Source of the DNA: Methylococcaceae bacterium
GTDB taxonomy: Bacteria > Pseudomonadota > Gammaproteobacteria > Methylococcales > Methylomonadaceae
NCBI GenBank assembly: GCA_005779525.1
Contig: SXIZ01000076.1
Span: forward strand, 1 to 6,346
Reading direction: 5' to 3'
DNA length: 6,346 bases
Shown: positions 1 through 6,188 of the stretch, in pieces
Layout of the letters: each line of letters opens with the position of its first letter
Numbering within the stretch: position 1 is the first letter of the stretch
Notes under the pieces: model-generated
What the model was told of the DNA's origin: nothing
Seen by the model: only the letters and a program-made list of their open reading frames with translations
The model's database searches: none
Translations under genes and position numbers: made by a program

Positions 1-1134
1 AAAAAATTCAACGATCTAAAACCTAAATATGGTTCAGATAAAATTTCGGCGATGACTGAGCTAGGGTATCAAGATACGCCACCATCTTATGTGTTTGCAG
101 GTGGCGATCATGAAAAACCTTTAGAAGAAGTTAAACCTGCATTCCCAGCAGCCATCACCGATGAAACTCCTGATATCAAACCTACGGGCTTCTCGTCAGG
201 TAGACGTGCAGCATTGGCCAAATGGATAGCCAGCGACACTAACCCTTTAACCGCACGGGTGTTCGTCAACCGTATTTGGGAGCAATATTTTGGTCGCGGT
301 ATCGTGGAAACCGTCAGTGATTTTGGTAAAGCAGGTCAAAGACCGAGCAATCCTGAATTGTTAGATTATTTAGCCGACAACTTTATCAAACACGGTTGGA
401 GCGTTAAACAATTGCACCGCGATATTTTATTATCCAGTGTCTATCGGCAAGCGTCTAACTACCGTGATGAAGTGGTTAAAGCGGATCCAGAAAACAAATT
501 ATTAGCGGTATTCCCGCGTAAACGTTTGGAAGCCGAGCAAATCCGTGATTCCTTGTTAGTGGCTTCTGGCAAATTGGAACACAAAATTGGTGGACCGAGC
601 GTGTTCCCTCCTGTGCCCGAAGGTTTAGGTGCGGGTGCAGCATGGCCAGTGTCTAAAGATGTCAAAGACCAAAACCGTCGTAGTTTGTATATCTTTACGC
701 GTCGCAGTGTGCCGTATCCCTTGTTAGAAACCTTTAACATGGCTTCTGCCCAAGAAGCACATAGTCGCCGTGAAGTGACAACCTCACCGTTGCAATCTTT
801 AGCCCTCCTAAACAACGACATCGTCTTGGGTTGGTCGCAAGCGTTGGCAGGACGTGTGATTAACGAAGCAGGTACGGACGAGGCGCAACAAATCGACAAA
901 CTGTATCAAATCTTGTTCTCGCGCAAAGCTACGGATACTGAGAAAAGCGTGCTGCAACAGTTTTTAAATAACCACGAAAAAGTCGTGCGCGAAAAAACTG
1001 CCGATGGCAAATTTGCTATCAGTATTCCCAGCGGCTTAAAAGAAGATCGTAAAGTTGACCCAATCCGCTCAGCGGCCTTTGTTGACTTGGTACACACCGT
1101 GGCCAATTCCAATGAATTTGTCTATCGCTTCTAA
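1..1134 (+). CDS. PSD1 / DUF1553 domain protein, 5'-truncated by the window edge
   Basis: The frame is open from base 1, so the in-frame ATG at 52 is an internal Met and the true start lies outside the window; 377 residues are visible. The first ~60 residues match the linker that joins DUF1549 to DUF1553 (PSYVFAGGDHEKP, then a VKPAFP motif). DUF1553 follows from about residue 65: RRAALAKW, NPLTARVFVNRIW, FGRGIVETVSDFG, RPSNPELLDYLA, a GWSVKQLHR helix and YRQAS. The C-terminus has the typical RSAAFVDLVH...NSNEF ending. Family members are usually 700-1000 residues, often with an N-terminal planctomycete-type cytochrome c domain (PSCyt1), which cannot be checked here. The biochemical function of the family is not established. 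The next gene, 33 bases downstream, encodes a DUF1501 protein, the standard partner, so the two are probably co-transcribed. The family assignment is secure; the role is unknown. Confidence 0.93.
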   Translation, partial: KKFNDLKPKYGSDKISAMTELGYQDTPPSYVFAGGDHEKPLEEVKPAFPAAITDETPDIKPTGFSSGRRAALAKWIASDTNPLTARVFVNRIWEQYFGRGIVETVSDFGKAGQRPSNPELLDYLADNFIKHGWSVKQLHRDILLSSVYRQASNYRDEVVKADPENKLLAVFPRKRLEAEQIRDSLLVASGKLEHKIGGPSVFPPVPEGLGAGAAWPVSKDVKDQNRRSLYIFTRRSVPYPLLETFNMASAQEAHSRREVTTSPLQSLALLNNDIVLGWSQALAGRVINEAGTDEAQQIDKLYQILFSRKATDTEKSVLQQFLNNHEKVVREKTADGKFAISIPSGLKEDRKVDPIRSAAFVDLVHTVANSNEFVYRF

Positions 1135-1167
1135 CCCAGAGTCCATTTAGTTTAAAGAGGAAAAAAT

Positions 1168-2613
1168 ATGAACAATCAATCTCGTAGAGACTTTTTACGT
1201 ACAACCGGTTATGGTCTGGGCGGTTTAGCATTAGGTGGCTTGTTACCCGGTGGTAGCTTTTTATCCAGTGCGATGGCTTCGGAGTTAGCTGATCCATTGG
1301 CACCCAAAGCACCGCATTTCCCTGGCAAAGTCAAATCAGTGATTTGGTTACATCAAAATGGCGCACCGAGTACCTTGGATTTGTTTGATTACAAACCTGA
1401 GTTGGTGAAATTAGCAGGACAGGACGTTCCAGCCTCGTTTTTAAAAGGCATCAAAACCAGTACCCAAGGTGGGGTTGGTAAATTGTTTGTGTCAAATCGG
1501 ACTTGGAAACAACATGGTCAAAGCGGCGCTTGGTTTTCGGATCTCGTGCCTAATTTGGCTCAACATGCGGATAATATCGCGTTCATTAAATCCAGTGTCA
1601 CCATTGGTGCGACCCACGATATTTCGATCTTAAAATTAAATTCTGGCGGCTTAAACCCAGGTCGTCCAACCTTAGGTGCTTGGATTCAATACGCCCTAGG
1701 TTCGGCCAACCCTGATTTACCCGGCTACGTGGTGTTGTACAACGGTAAAAAAGAACCTGCGGGTGGTGCGGTGAACTGGAGTGCAGGTTTCTTACCTGCG
1801 GTTTACCAAGGTACGGCGTTCCGTGCAGGTAAATCACCGATATTGTATCTAGAGCGTCCAGAGCTAATCGCCGCTGCGCAGCAAACTGACAATCTGAAAT
1901 TATTGAAACAACTCAATGAACTCAAAGGTCAGGCGTATCCAGAAGATTCAGAATTACAAGCGCGGATTCGTGCTTATGAATTGGCAGAGCGTATGCAAAC
2001 CTCAGCCCCTGAAGCGGTAGATTTAAGCAAAGAGTCGGACGCGACTAAAGCGTTATATGGTATTAACGATGATGTCACCAAAGAATACGGCACCAACTTG
2101 TTACGTGCTCGTCGCTTAGTCGAGCGCGGGGTTCGCTTTATCCAAGTGGTCAGTGGTCCGGTCGATGTGGATGGCGACGAGAGAACTTGGGATGCACATA
2201 CCAAACTGGAAGAAAATCATGGCAAACACGCCAGAATCGTCGACAAACCGATTGCTGGCTTGTTAACCGATCTTAAAGCCTTAGGTTTGTTAGATTCCAC
2301 GCTGGTAGTTTGGACCTCAGAATTTGGTCGTACCTCTTGGGGTGAAAGTGGTACGGGTCGTGACCATAATCCTTGGGGCTACACCCAATGGATGGCGGGT
2401 GGTGGTGTGAAAGCTGGCTACACGCATGGAGCTACCGATGAAATCGGCTTGCAAGTGGCAGATAAAACTACAGCTGTAGATACTTACGACTTGCATGCGA
2501 CCGTGTTGAATCAAATGGGCTTGGATCACTTAAAACTGATTTACAAATACCAAGGTCGTTCTGAGCGTCCAACGGTCGTATACGGCAAAGTGATCAAAGA
2601 ATTGATTGCGTAA
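1168..2613 (+). CDS. Tat-exported DUF1501 domain protein
   Basis: This complete gene encodes 481 residues. The ATG has a good Shine-Dalgarno (AAAGAGGA at 1154-1161, 6-base spacing). The N-terminus is a twin-arginine signal: SRRDFL at residues 5-10, a Gly/Leu-rich hydrophobic stretch to ~28, and a probable cleavage after AMA (~37). This suggests folded export to the periplasm, perhaps with a cofactor or metal. DUF1501 hallmarks run throughout: HQNGAPSTLDLFDYKP (62-77), NPGRPTLGAW (163-172), RRLVERGVRFIQV (315-327), WDAH (341-344), EFGRT (385-389), GRDHNPWG (397-404), AGGG (410-413) and DLHATVL (441-447). DUF1501 belongs to the alkaline-phosphatase/sulfatase-like fold, and the Asp/His residues in WDAH, GRDH and DLH are candidate metal ligands by analogy. 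Length and ends are normal for the form that pairs with PSD1 proteins. The substrate is unknown; a sulfatase or phosphatase label would be overreach. Confidence 0.93.
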   Translation: MNNQSRRDFLRTTGYGLGGLALGGLLPGGSFLSSAMASELADPLAPKAPHFPGKVKSVIWLHQNGAPSTLDLFDYKPELVKLAGQDVPASFLKGIKTSTQGGVGKLFVSNRTWKQHGQSGAWFSDLVPNLAQHADNIAFIKSSVTIGATHDISILKLNSGGLNPGRPTLGAWIQYALGSANPDLPGYVVLYNGKKEPAGGAVNWSAGFLPAVYQGTAFRAGKSPILYLERPELIAAAQQTDNLKLLKQLNELKGQAYPEDSELQARIRAYELAERMQTSAPEAVDLSKESDATKALYGINDDVTKEYGTNLLRARRLVERGVRFIQVVSGPVDVDGDERTWDAHTKLEENHGKHARIVDKPIAGLLTDLKALGLLDSTLVVWTSEFGRTSWGESGTGRDHNPWGYTQWMAGGGVKAGYTHGATDEIGLQVADKTTAVDTYDLHATVLNQMGLDHLKLIYKYQGRSERPTVVYGKVIKELIA

Positions 2614-2701
2614 TAACTGATGTTACGCAGATCGTTTTTGTAGCATAGAAATGATCATGCTGAGTCGCTATCGCGACGCTGTTTTAACAGGTAATAACTC
2701 C

Positions 2702-2722
2702 AGGGTACGTCCAGCGTACCCT
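2702..2722 (+). repeat. Perfect 8-bp hairpin (AGGGTACG / CGTACCCT)
   Basis: AGGGTACG at 2702-2709 is exactly complementary to CGTACCCT at 2715-2722 across a 5-base loop, TCCAG. The bases after it (AACTTAAACAC) have no T-tract, so it does not fit a standard Rho-independent terminator on this strand. It is the compact, strong member of the hairpin chain. Confidence 0.7.
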
Positions 2723-2738
2723 AACTTAAACACTAAAC

Positions 2739-2768
2739 CTCTGCGTGATAACCCGAGGGCACGCAGAG
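2739..2768 (+). repeat. Perfect 9-bp hairpin (CTCTGCGTG / CACGCAGAG)
   Basis: CTCTGCGTG at 2739-2747 pairs exactly with CACGCAGAG at 2760-2768 around a 12-base loop (2748-2759), itself rich in CCC/GGG. It ends 41 bases before the ATG of the small cytochrome-like gene. It could be a processing or stability element in the leader of that gene, or a protein-binding inverted repeat; the sequence alone does not decide. Confidence 0.7.
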
Positions 2769-2809
2769 TCCAATGTGATCTAGCATCACTATAAATACAG
2801 GAACAAATT

Positions 2810-3196
2810 ATGCGTAAGCTGTTTAATCTATGCGGACTTATCTTCATCTTGTTAGCTGGTGCGGTGTATGCCGAAGCGGCGTTTGATTTTGAAACCCTCA
2901 TGGAAGCGGTAGACAACAACTCCCACAACCTGCAAGGCAATATCGCGGGTAAAGACGCTGCGGGTACGGTAGCGCTAGCCAAAGACTTGCAAAAAGAATT
3001 TAAGCTGGTGGAAGAATTTTTTGCCAAACGCGGAAACGCAGCAGATGCTGTAACCGATGCTAAACGTTATCAAGATATGGCGGCCGAAATTATCAAATTT
3101 GCCGAAGCCAATAATTTTGACGCGGCCTCGAACAAGGCGATTGAGATTTCAAAATCGTGTGATGAAGCGTGTCATGATACCTATAAACCATTGTAA
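2810..3196 (+). CDS. Small exported cytochrome c'/c-556-like protein with CX3CH motif
   Basis: This gene encodes 128 residues. The ATG is preceded by AGGA (2799-2802) at 7-base spacing. Residues 1-21 form a Sec signal peptide (MRK, then a hydrophobic stretch ending VYA). The mature ~107 residues look entirely helical, with alternating Ala/Lys/Glu patterns that fit a four-helix bundle. The C-terminal SCDEACHDTYKPL resembles the haem-attachment helix of cytochrome c'/c-556 proteins, where CXXCH lies near the C-terminus followed by D.YR. Here C117 and C121-H122 are separated by three residues, not two. Met31 in the first mature helix is a possible sixth haem ligand by analogy with c-556. The next gene begins 8 bases after the stop, and a diheme cytochrome lies two genes on. 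Haem binding is likely but unproven because of the altered spacing. A disulfide-stabilised helical protein without haem is the alternative. Confidence 0.78.
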   Translation: MRKLFNLCGLIFILLAGAVYAEAAFDFETLMEAVDNNSHNLQGNIAGKDAAGTVALAKDLQKEFKLVEEFFAKRGNAADAVTDAKRYQDMAAEIIKFAEANNFDAASNKAIEISKSCDEACHDTYKPL

Positions 3197-3204
3197 TCCC
3201 ACTT

Positions 3205-3801
3205 ATGAATAAGACTTTAAAACACCTATTTTTGAGCGGCGTAGTGTCCACTATGCTTGCTTTTCCTGCATTTGCAGCATTGCAAGCGGGTGATAACGCC
3301 CCAGATTTCCAAGCGCAAGCCTCACAAGCAGGCAAAGCATTTAACTACTCTTTGCAAGATGCGTTAAAAAAAGGCCCAGTCGTCGTTTACTTTTATCCTT
3401 CTGCATATACAGGCGGCTGTAATATCCAGGCGCATACGTTTGCAGTGGAATACGAAAAATTTGCCGCAGCCGGTGCAACGGTTATCGGCGTTTCGCTAGA
3501 CAGTATTGAGCGCTTGAATGATTTTTCTGCCGATCCTGAATATTGTGCGGGCAAAGTGGCCGTGGCTTCTGACGCCGATGGCAAAATTGCACAAGCATAT
3601 GCCTTGACTATCAGAGAAGCGGCCCCTGGAAAAAAAGATAGCCGCGGTGCCGACATTACTCATGGTTTTGCTGAGCGCACCACCTTTGTGGTTACCCCCA
3701 ATAATAAAATTTTCGCGACTATCGGCGGCTTAAAACCTGCAGAAAATGTAGCGAAAGCGCTGGAAACCGTCCAACAATTAGCGCAAAAAACTGCGGATTA
3801 A
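3205..3801 (+). CDS. Exported peroxiredoxin, Bcp/PrxQ-like (AhpC/TSA fold)
   Basis: This gene encodes 198 residues. Residues 1-24 are a Sec signal peptide (MNKTLKHLF..., ending AFPAFA), so the enzyme should act in the periplasm, reducing peroxides through a catalytic cysteine. The fold shows ALQAGDNAPDF (25-35), VVVYFYP (59-65), and the peroxidatic motif PxxxTxxC (P65, T69, C72). VIGVSLDS (93-100) and TTFVVTPNNKI (159-169) follow. In E. coli Bcp the resolving cysteine lies five residues after the peroxidatic one; here that position is His77. The only other cysteine of the mature protein is C114, which could resolve the sulfenic acid as in PrxQ forms with a distant partner. The ATG lies 8 bases after the previous stop and has no clear Shine-Dalgarno, so translation is probably coupled. 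Its electron donor is unknown; neighbouring cytochromes make a link tempting but unproven. Confidence 0.92.
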   Translation: MNKTLKHLFLSGVVSTMLAFPAFAALQAGDNAPDFQAQASQAGKAFNYSLQDALKKGPVVVYFYPSAYTGGCNIQAHTFAVEYEKFAAAGATVIGVSLDSIERLNDFSADPEYCAGKVAVASDADGKIAQAYALTIREAAPGKKDSRGADITHGFAERTTFVVTPNNKIFATIGGLKPAENVAKALETVQQLAQKTAD

Positions 3802-3804
3802 TTG

Positions 3805-4464
3805 ATGGCAGAATGGCATAAGCGCAGCAAGGCCGTATTAAGCATACCGCTTGCTGTACTTTTGTTTACAGGCCATGCGGTTGCTTCGGACGAGCTGGCG
3901 GCGCAACGCTTAGGGACAGGTAATCCACTCGCTGGCAAGCTAAAATCTGCAGAGGCACGCTGTCAGGAATGTCATGGGATTGAGGGCATCAGTAGCGATG
4001 AAAAAATTCCAAATCATGCTGGGCAGCACGCTAATTATTTAATCAAGCAATTAACTGACTTCCAAACGGGTGCGCGTAAACACGACACCATGAGCATTAT
4101 GGCGGAAGACTTAAGTGCAAAAGATAAGGCAGATATTGCCGCGTATTTTGCTAGCTTAAAACCCATGCAAGGTGAAGGTGGGCACGAGTCGCCACAAGCA
4201 TTACAACTATTAGTTTATGGCGATGCCAGCAGAAATATACCTGCTTGTGTTAGTTGTCATGCCGCAAACCTACTGGGTAAGTTAACGCCGGATGTTATCT
4301 ATCCAAGACTTGCGGGGCAGCGCCGAGTGTATTTGCGTAATCAATTAGTCAATTGGAGGCTAGGTGAGCGCAGCAATAGTCCTGCAGGGGTCATGCAGCA
4401 AGTAGCTAAAACCCTAGACGACACCGAAATTGATGCGTTGGCAAATTATATTTCCGGATTGTAG
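3805..4464 (+). CDS. Diheme c-type cytochrome, cytochrome c4 family
   Basis: I chose the ATG at 3805, three bases after the peroxiredoxin stop, giving 219 residues; the adjacent in-frame TTG at 3802 would add one. The site has no strong Shine-Dalgarno, which suggests coupling. Residues 1-27 form a Sec signal (K/R-rich start, hydrophobic core, cleavage after AVA). Two class I cytochrome domains follow, with haem motifs CQECH (53-57) and CVSCH (148-152). Each motif precedes a GQ..YL..QL segment (GQHANYLIKQL, GQRRVYLRNQL), as in cytochrome c4. Axial Met candidates are M96 or M99 in HDTMSIMAEDLS and M197 in SPAGVMQQVAKTL. Each domain closes with a helix, DIAAYFASL or IDALANYISGL. Such proteins carry electrons in the periplasm between membrane enzymes and terminal acceptors. 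The PepSY-TM protein encoded next is a possible redox partner by position. Confidence 0.93.
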   Translation: MAEWHKRSKAVLSIPLAVLLFTGHAVASDELAAQRLGTGNPLAGKLKSAEARCQECHGIEGISSDEKIPNHAGQHANYLIKQLTDFQTGARKHDTMSIMAEDLSAKDKADIAAYFASLKPMQGEGGHESPQALQLLVYGDASRNIPACVSCHAANLLGKLTPDVIYPRLAGQRRVYLRNQLVNWRLGERSNSPAGVMQQVAKTLDDTEIDALANYISGL

Positions 4465-4496
4465 TGCTCGAACTATTTTCCAGGTTTTTCATTGTT

Positions 4497-4503
4497 GAGA
4501 GGA
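4497..4503 (+). promoter_or_regulatory. Shine-Dalgarno that sets the PepSY gene start
   Basis: GAGAGGA lies 5 bases before the ATG at 4509, an excellent ribosome-binding site. It favours that ATG over the in-frame GTG at 4464, which overlaps the cytochrome stop (TAGTG) and would add 15 residues ahead of a typical PepSY-TM N-terminus. Confidence 0.8.
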
Positions 4504-4508
4504 CAACT

Positions 4509-6122
4509 ATGAAGTTTTTGAATCGGCTGTTATATCAAGTACATCGTTGGGTTGGATTGGTATTAGCGTTGTTTATGTTCTTATGGTTTGTGACAGGCTT
4601 GGTGATTTTATATGCACCTGCGATTAATCAAAGTCGCGCCGAACAATTAGCACATGCTGAAACCTTGGCACCGGAAATCGGTTGGTTGAGTCTGGGCGAT
4701 GTTTGGGAACGGAGTGCGGCGCAACGTAAAGCGTTATTCTCTAAAGGTAAAACAGCCGAAGCTAAAGTTGACAAAGTAGAAACCGAGGCGGCGATTACCG
4801 ATGCTCGCTTAGTACGCAGTGCAGGCGAACCCTTATGGTTAGTCGAAGATAGCCGTGGACAGCGTTTTGCCTTATCCGCAGTAGACGGGCATGTGCATGA
4901 AACTACTGAAGTTCAAGCCTTGATGATTGCAGAAAATTGGGCGAGTACCCAAAAAGAGCTGCGCACCCAAAAAGCACGTTTGCTGGAAAAATTTGACAGC
5001 CATATCATGCTGCGTAATCAAGAGGCTTTGAAACCTTTTTATCATATCGCTTTGGGTGAAGCGGGCACGCAATTAATGATCTCGGCTCGCACTGGGGAAA
5101 TTTTGCATGCTTCTACTACTCTCGGGCGTGGTTTTTATTGGGCAGGTAACTGGCTACATTTATTCAAACCTCTCGAAGCTATCGGTTGGGGTGGCATCCG
5201 TCATGATGTCCAGCTTTGGCTGAGTTTTTCAGCAACACTGGCGACCTTAACAGGTTTAATCATCGGATGGTTGCGCTGGCGCCCTGGATTTAATGGTAAA
5301 CCCACTTATTCGCAAGGGCGCACGCAGCCGTATCGCGAGTTTTGGTTTAAATGGCATTTTTGGAGTGGCTTATTAGGCGGATCGGCAGCGCTATTTTGGG
5401 CGTTAAGTGGCTATATCGATACTAATCCAGGAAAAATATTTTCCCAAGCCAATCCGACTAAGCCCGAATTAACACGTTATTTTGGCACTGGTTTGCCGCA
5501 AGCTATGCGCGACTGGCAACCGATCTTGCCCTTAGCCTTGGCCACCAATGCTGCGGACGTCGTGGAAATTAGCTGGAAACGCTTAGCTAATGATGCTGTC
5601 TTGTTGGCAAATACTCGTGATGGAGAACGCATAGCACCTGGGGTTGATGGTGTTAAAGCGCAGTTTGACGAAGCGGATCTGCGTGCGGCTGTCGCTCGCG
5701 TGGAGAAGAAAGCCCCTATATCCAGTGTTATCGTGAGCGAGCAATATGACAGTTATTATTATCCACGGCACCACCAAACCCAGATTGATAAACCGCTACC
5801 AGTAGTTGTGGTGCGCTTGGCTGATGAAGTAGGTACGCGTTTTTATTTAGATCCTACAGACGGTAAGTTGTTGGCAAAATTAGATCGTAGTGCACGCCTG
5901 TTTCGTTGGTTATATTCTGCATTACATCATTGGGATTTTGGCTGGGTTTACTACCGACCGTTATGGGATATTTGGATGTTGACCTGGGTCAGTTTTGGTG
6001 TAGTTTTGGGCGGCAGTTCTTTAGTGATCGGTTGGCGTTTACTGAAGAAAACTGTATTGCCCAAAAAATCAGCTAAAGCAGTTGTGCCTGCATCGACACG
6101 ATACGCGAGTTCTGAAGCTTAG
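4509..6122 (+). CDS. PepSY-TM (PepSY-associated transmembrane helix) protein, possible haem-binding reductase
   Basis: From the ATG at 4509 the product is 537 residues. The N-terminus, LLYQVHRWVGLVLALFMFLWFVTG, is the classic PepSY-TM opening (YxxHRWxGL). Four membrane helices are visible at about 15-37, 234-256, 282-303 and 487-509. A large periplasmic loop lies between helices 1 and 2 (~40-230), and another between 3 and 4 (~305-485). Both contain PepSY-like segments, for example RFALSAVDGHVHE and RFYLDPTDGKLLAKLDR. Histidines flank the helices: H12, H217 (NWLHLF), H232 (RHDVQLW), H283 (KWHFW) and H473/H474 (ALHHWDFG). Related PepSY-TM proteins such as FoxB bind haem through histidines and reduce ferric siderophores. 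The histidine pattern here is compatible with transmembrane electron transfer, but iron reduction is inferred. It is the last gene of the packed set, 44 bases after the cytochrome c4-type gene. No convincing terminator follows it. Confidence 0.9.
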   Translation: MKFLNRLLYQVHRWVGLVLALFMFLWFVTGLVILYAPAINQSRAEQLAHAETLAPEIGWLSLGDVWERSAAQRKALFSKGKTAEAKVDKVETEAAITDARLVRSAGEPLWLVEDSRGQRFALSAVDGHVHETTEVQALMIAENWASTQKELRTQKARLLEKFDSHIMLRNQEALKPFYHIALGEAGTQLMISARTGEILHASTTLGRGFYWAGNWLHLFKPLEAIGWGGIRHDVQLWLSFSATLATLTGLIIGWLRWRPGFNGKPTYSQGRTQPYREFWFKWHFWSGLLGGSAALFWALSGYIDTNPGKIFSQANPTKPELTRYFGTGLPQAMRDWQPILPLALATNAADVVEISWKRLANDAVLLANTRDGERIAPGVDGVKAQFDEADLRAAVARVEKKAPISSVIVSEQYDSYYYPRHHQTQIDKPLPVVVVRLADEVGTRFYLDPTDGKLLAKLDRSARLFRWLYSALHHWDFGWVYYRPLWDIWMLTWVSFGVVLGGSSLVIGWRLLKKTVLPKKSAKAVVPASTRYASSEA

Positions 6123-6188
6123 CGCTGGCGCAACAATTTTTTCAATTAATCCCGCTCGAATTCCACAAATCTTCTACTATTGGGTTGC
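6123..6188. other. Short non-coding stretch before the composition change
   Basis: These 66 bases are AT-rich, with a T6 run at 6137-6142 and an in-frame stop (TAA, 6147-6149). I see no gene or strong hairpin. GCGC-TG-GCGC at 6122-6131 is too tight to be a good terminator stem. High-GC coding sequence begins at once after this stretch. Confidence 0.6.

Larger units (their letters stand above)
2642..2789 (+). repeat. Chain of inverted repeats in the 196-base gap before the cytochrome operon
   Basis: The gap 2614-2809 has no credible gene but contains successive inverted repeats: AGCAT/ATGCT (2642-2646 with 2657-2661), GTCGC/GCGAC with a TATC loop (2664-2677), CTGT/ACAG (2679-2690), an 8-bp stem (2702-2722), a 9-bp stem (2739-2768), and GTGAT/ATCAC (2775-2789). 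They are adjacent and do not overlap except for short spacers. No stem is followed by a T-run, so simple intrinsic termination is unlikely. Possible roles are mRNA stabilisation or processing that uncouples the downstream genes from PSD1-DUF1501, attenuation, or a REP-like intergenic repeat. The two long stems are solid observations; the 4-5 bp ones could be chance. Confidence 0.6.

Noticed and set aside
52..54. ATG at 52 as the start of the PSD1/DUF1553 gene
   Set aside because: The frame is open back to base 1, there is no Shine-Dalgarno upstream, and the protein would begin inside the DUF1549-DUF1553 linker. It is an internal Met of a gene cut by the window edge.
459..899. 146-codon minus-strand open frame inside the PSD1 gene
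   Set aside because: It lies wholly antisense to strongly conserved DUF1553 coding sequence, its translation is Ser/Arg/Cys-rich with no recognisable domain, and no ribosome-binding site was evident.
2664..2677. Hairpin GTCGC-TATC-GCGAC as an intrinsic terminator for the DUF1501 gene
   Set aside because: The stem is only 5 bp and is followed by GCTGTTTTAACAG, where the four Ts are themselves part of another small inverted repeat. It does not make a convincing terminator.
2790..2796. TATAAAT as a -10 promoter element for the small cytochrome gene
   Set aside because: No -35-like hexamer lies at 16-18 base spacing (that stretch reads around AGTCCA), and transcription from it would begin about 8 bases before the ATG, excluding the good AGGA site.
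2668..3027. Minus-strand open frame across the hairpin gap and the small cytochrome gene
   Set aside because: It spans the inverted repeats and is antisense to a gene with a signal peptide, ribosome-binding site and haem-type motif. The product resembles no protein I know.
6122..6142. Rho-independent terminator after the PepSY gene (GCGCTGGCGC then T6)
   Set aside because: The stem is 3-4 bp with a 2-4 base loop and is separated from the T-run by AACAA. It is too weak to call.
6158..6163. GAATTC near the GC junction as a cloning or linker remnant
   Set aside because: A single six-base site occurs often by chance, and no longer vector or adapter sequence is visible around it.
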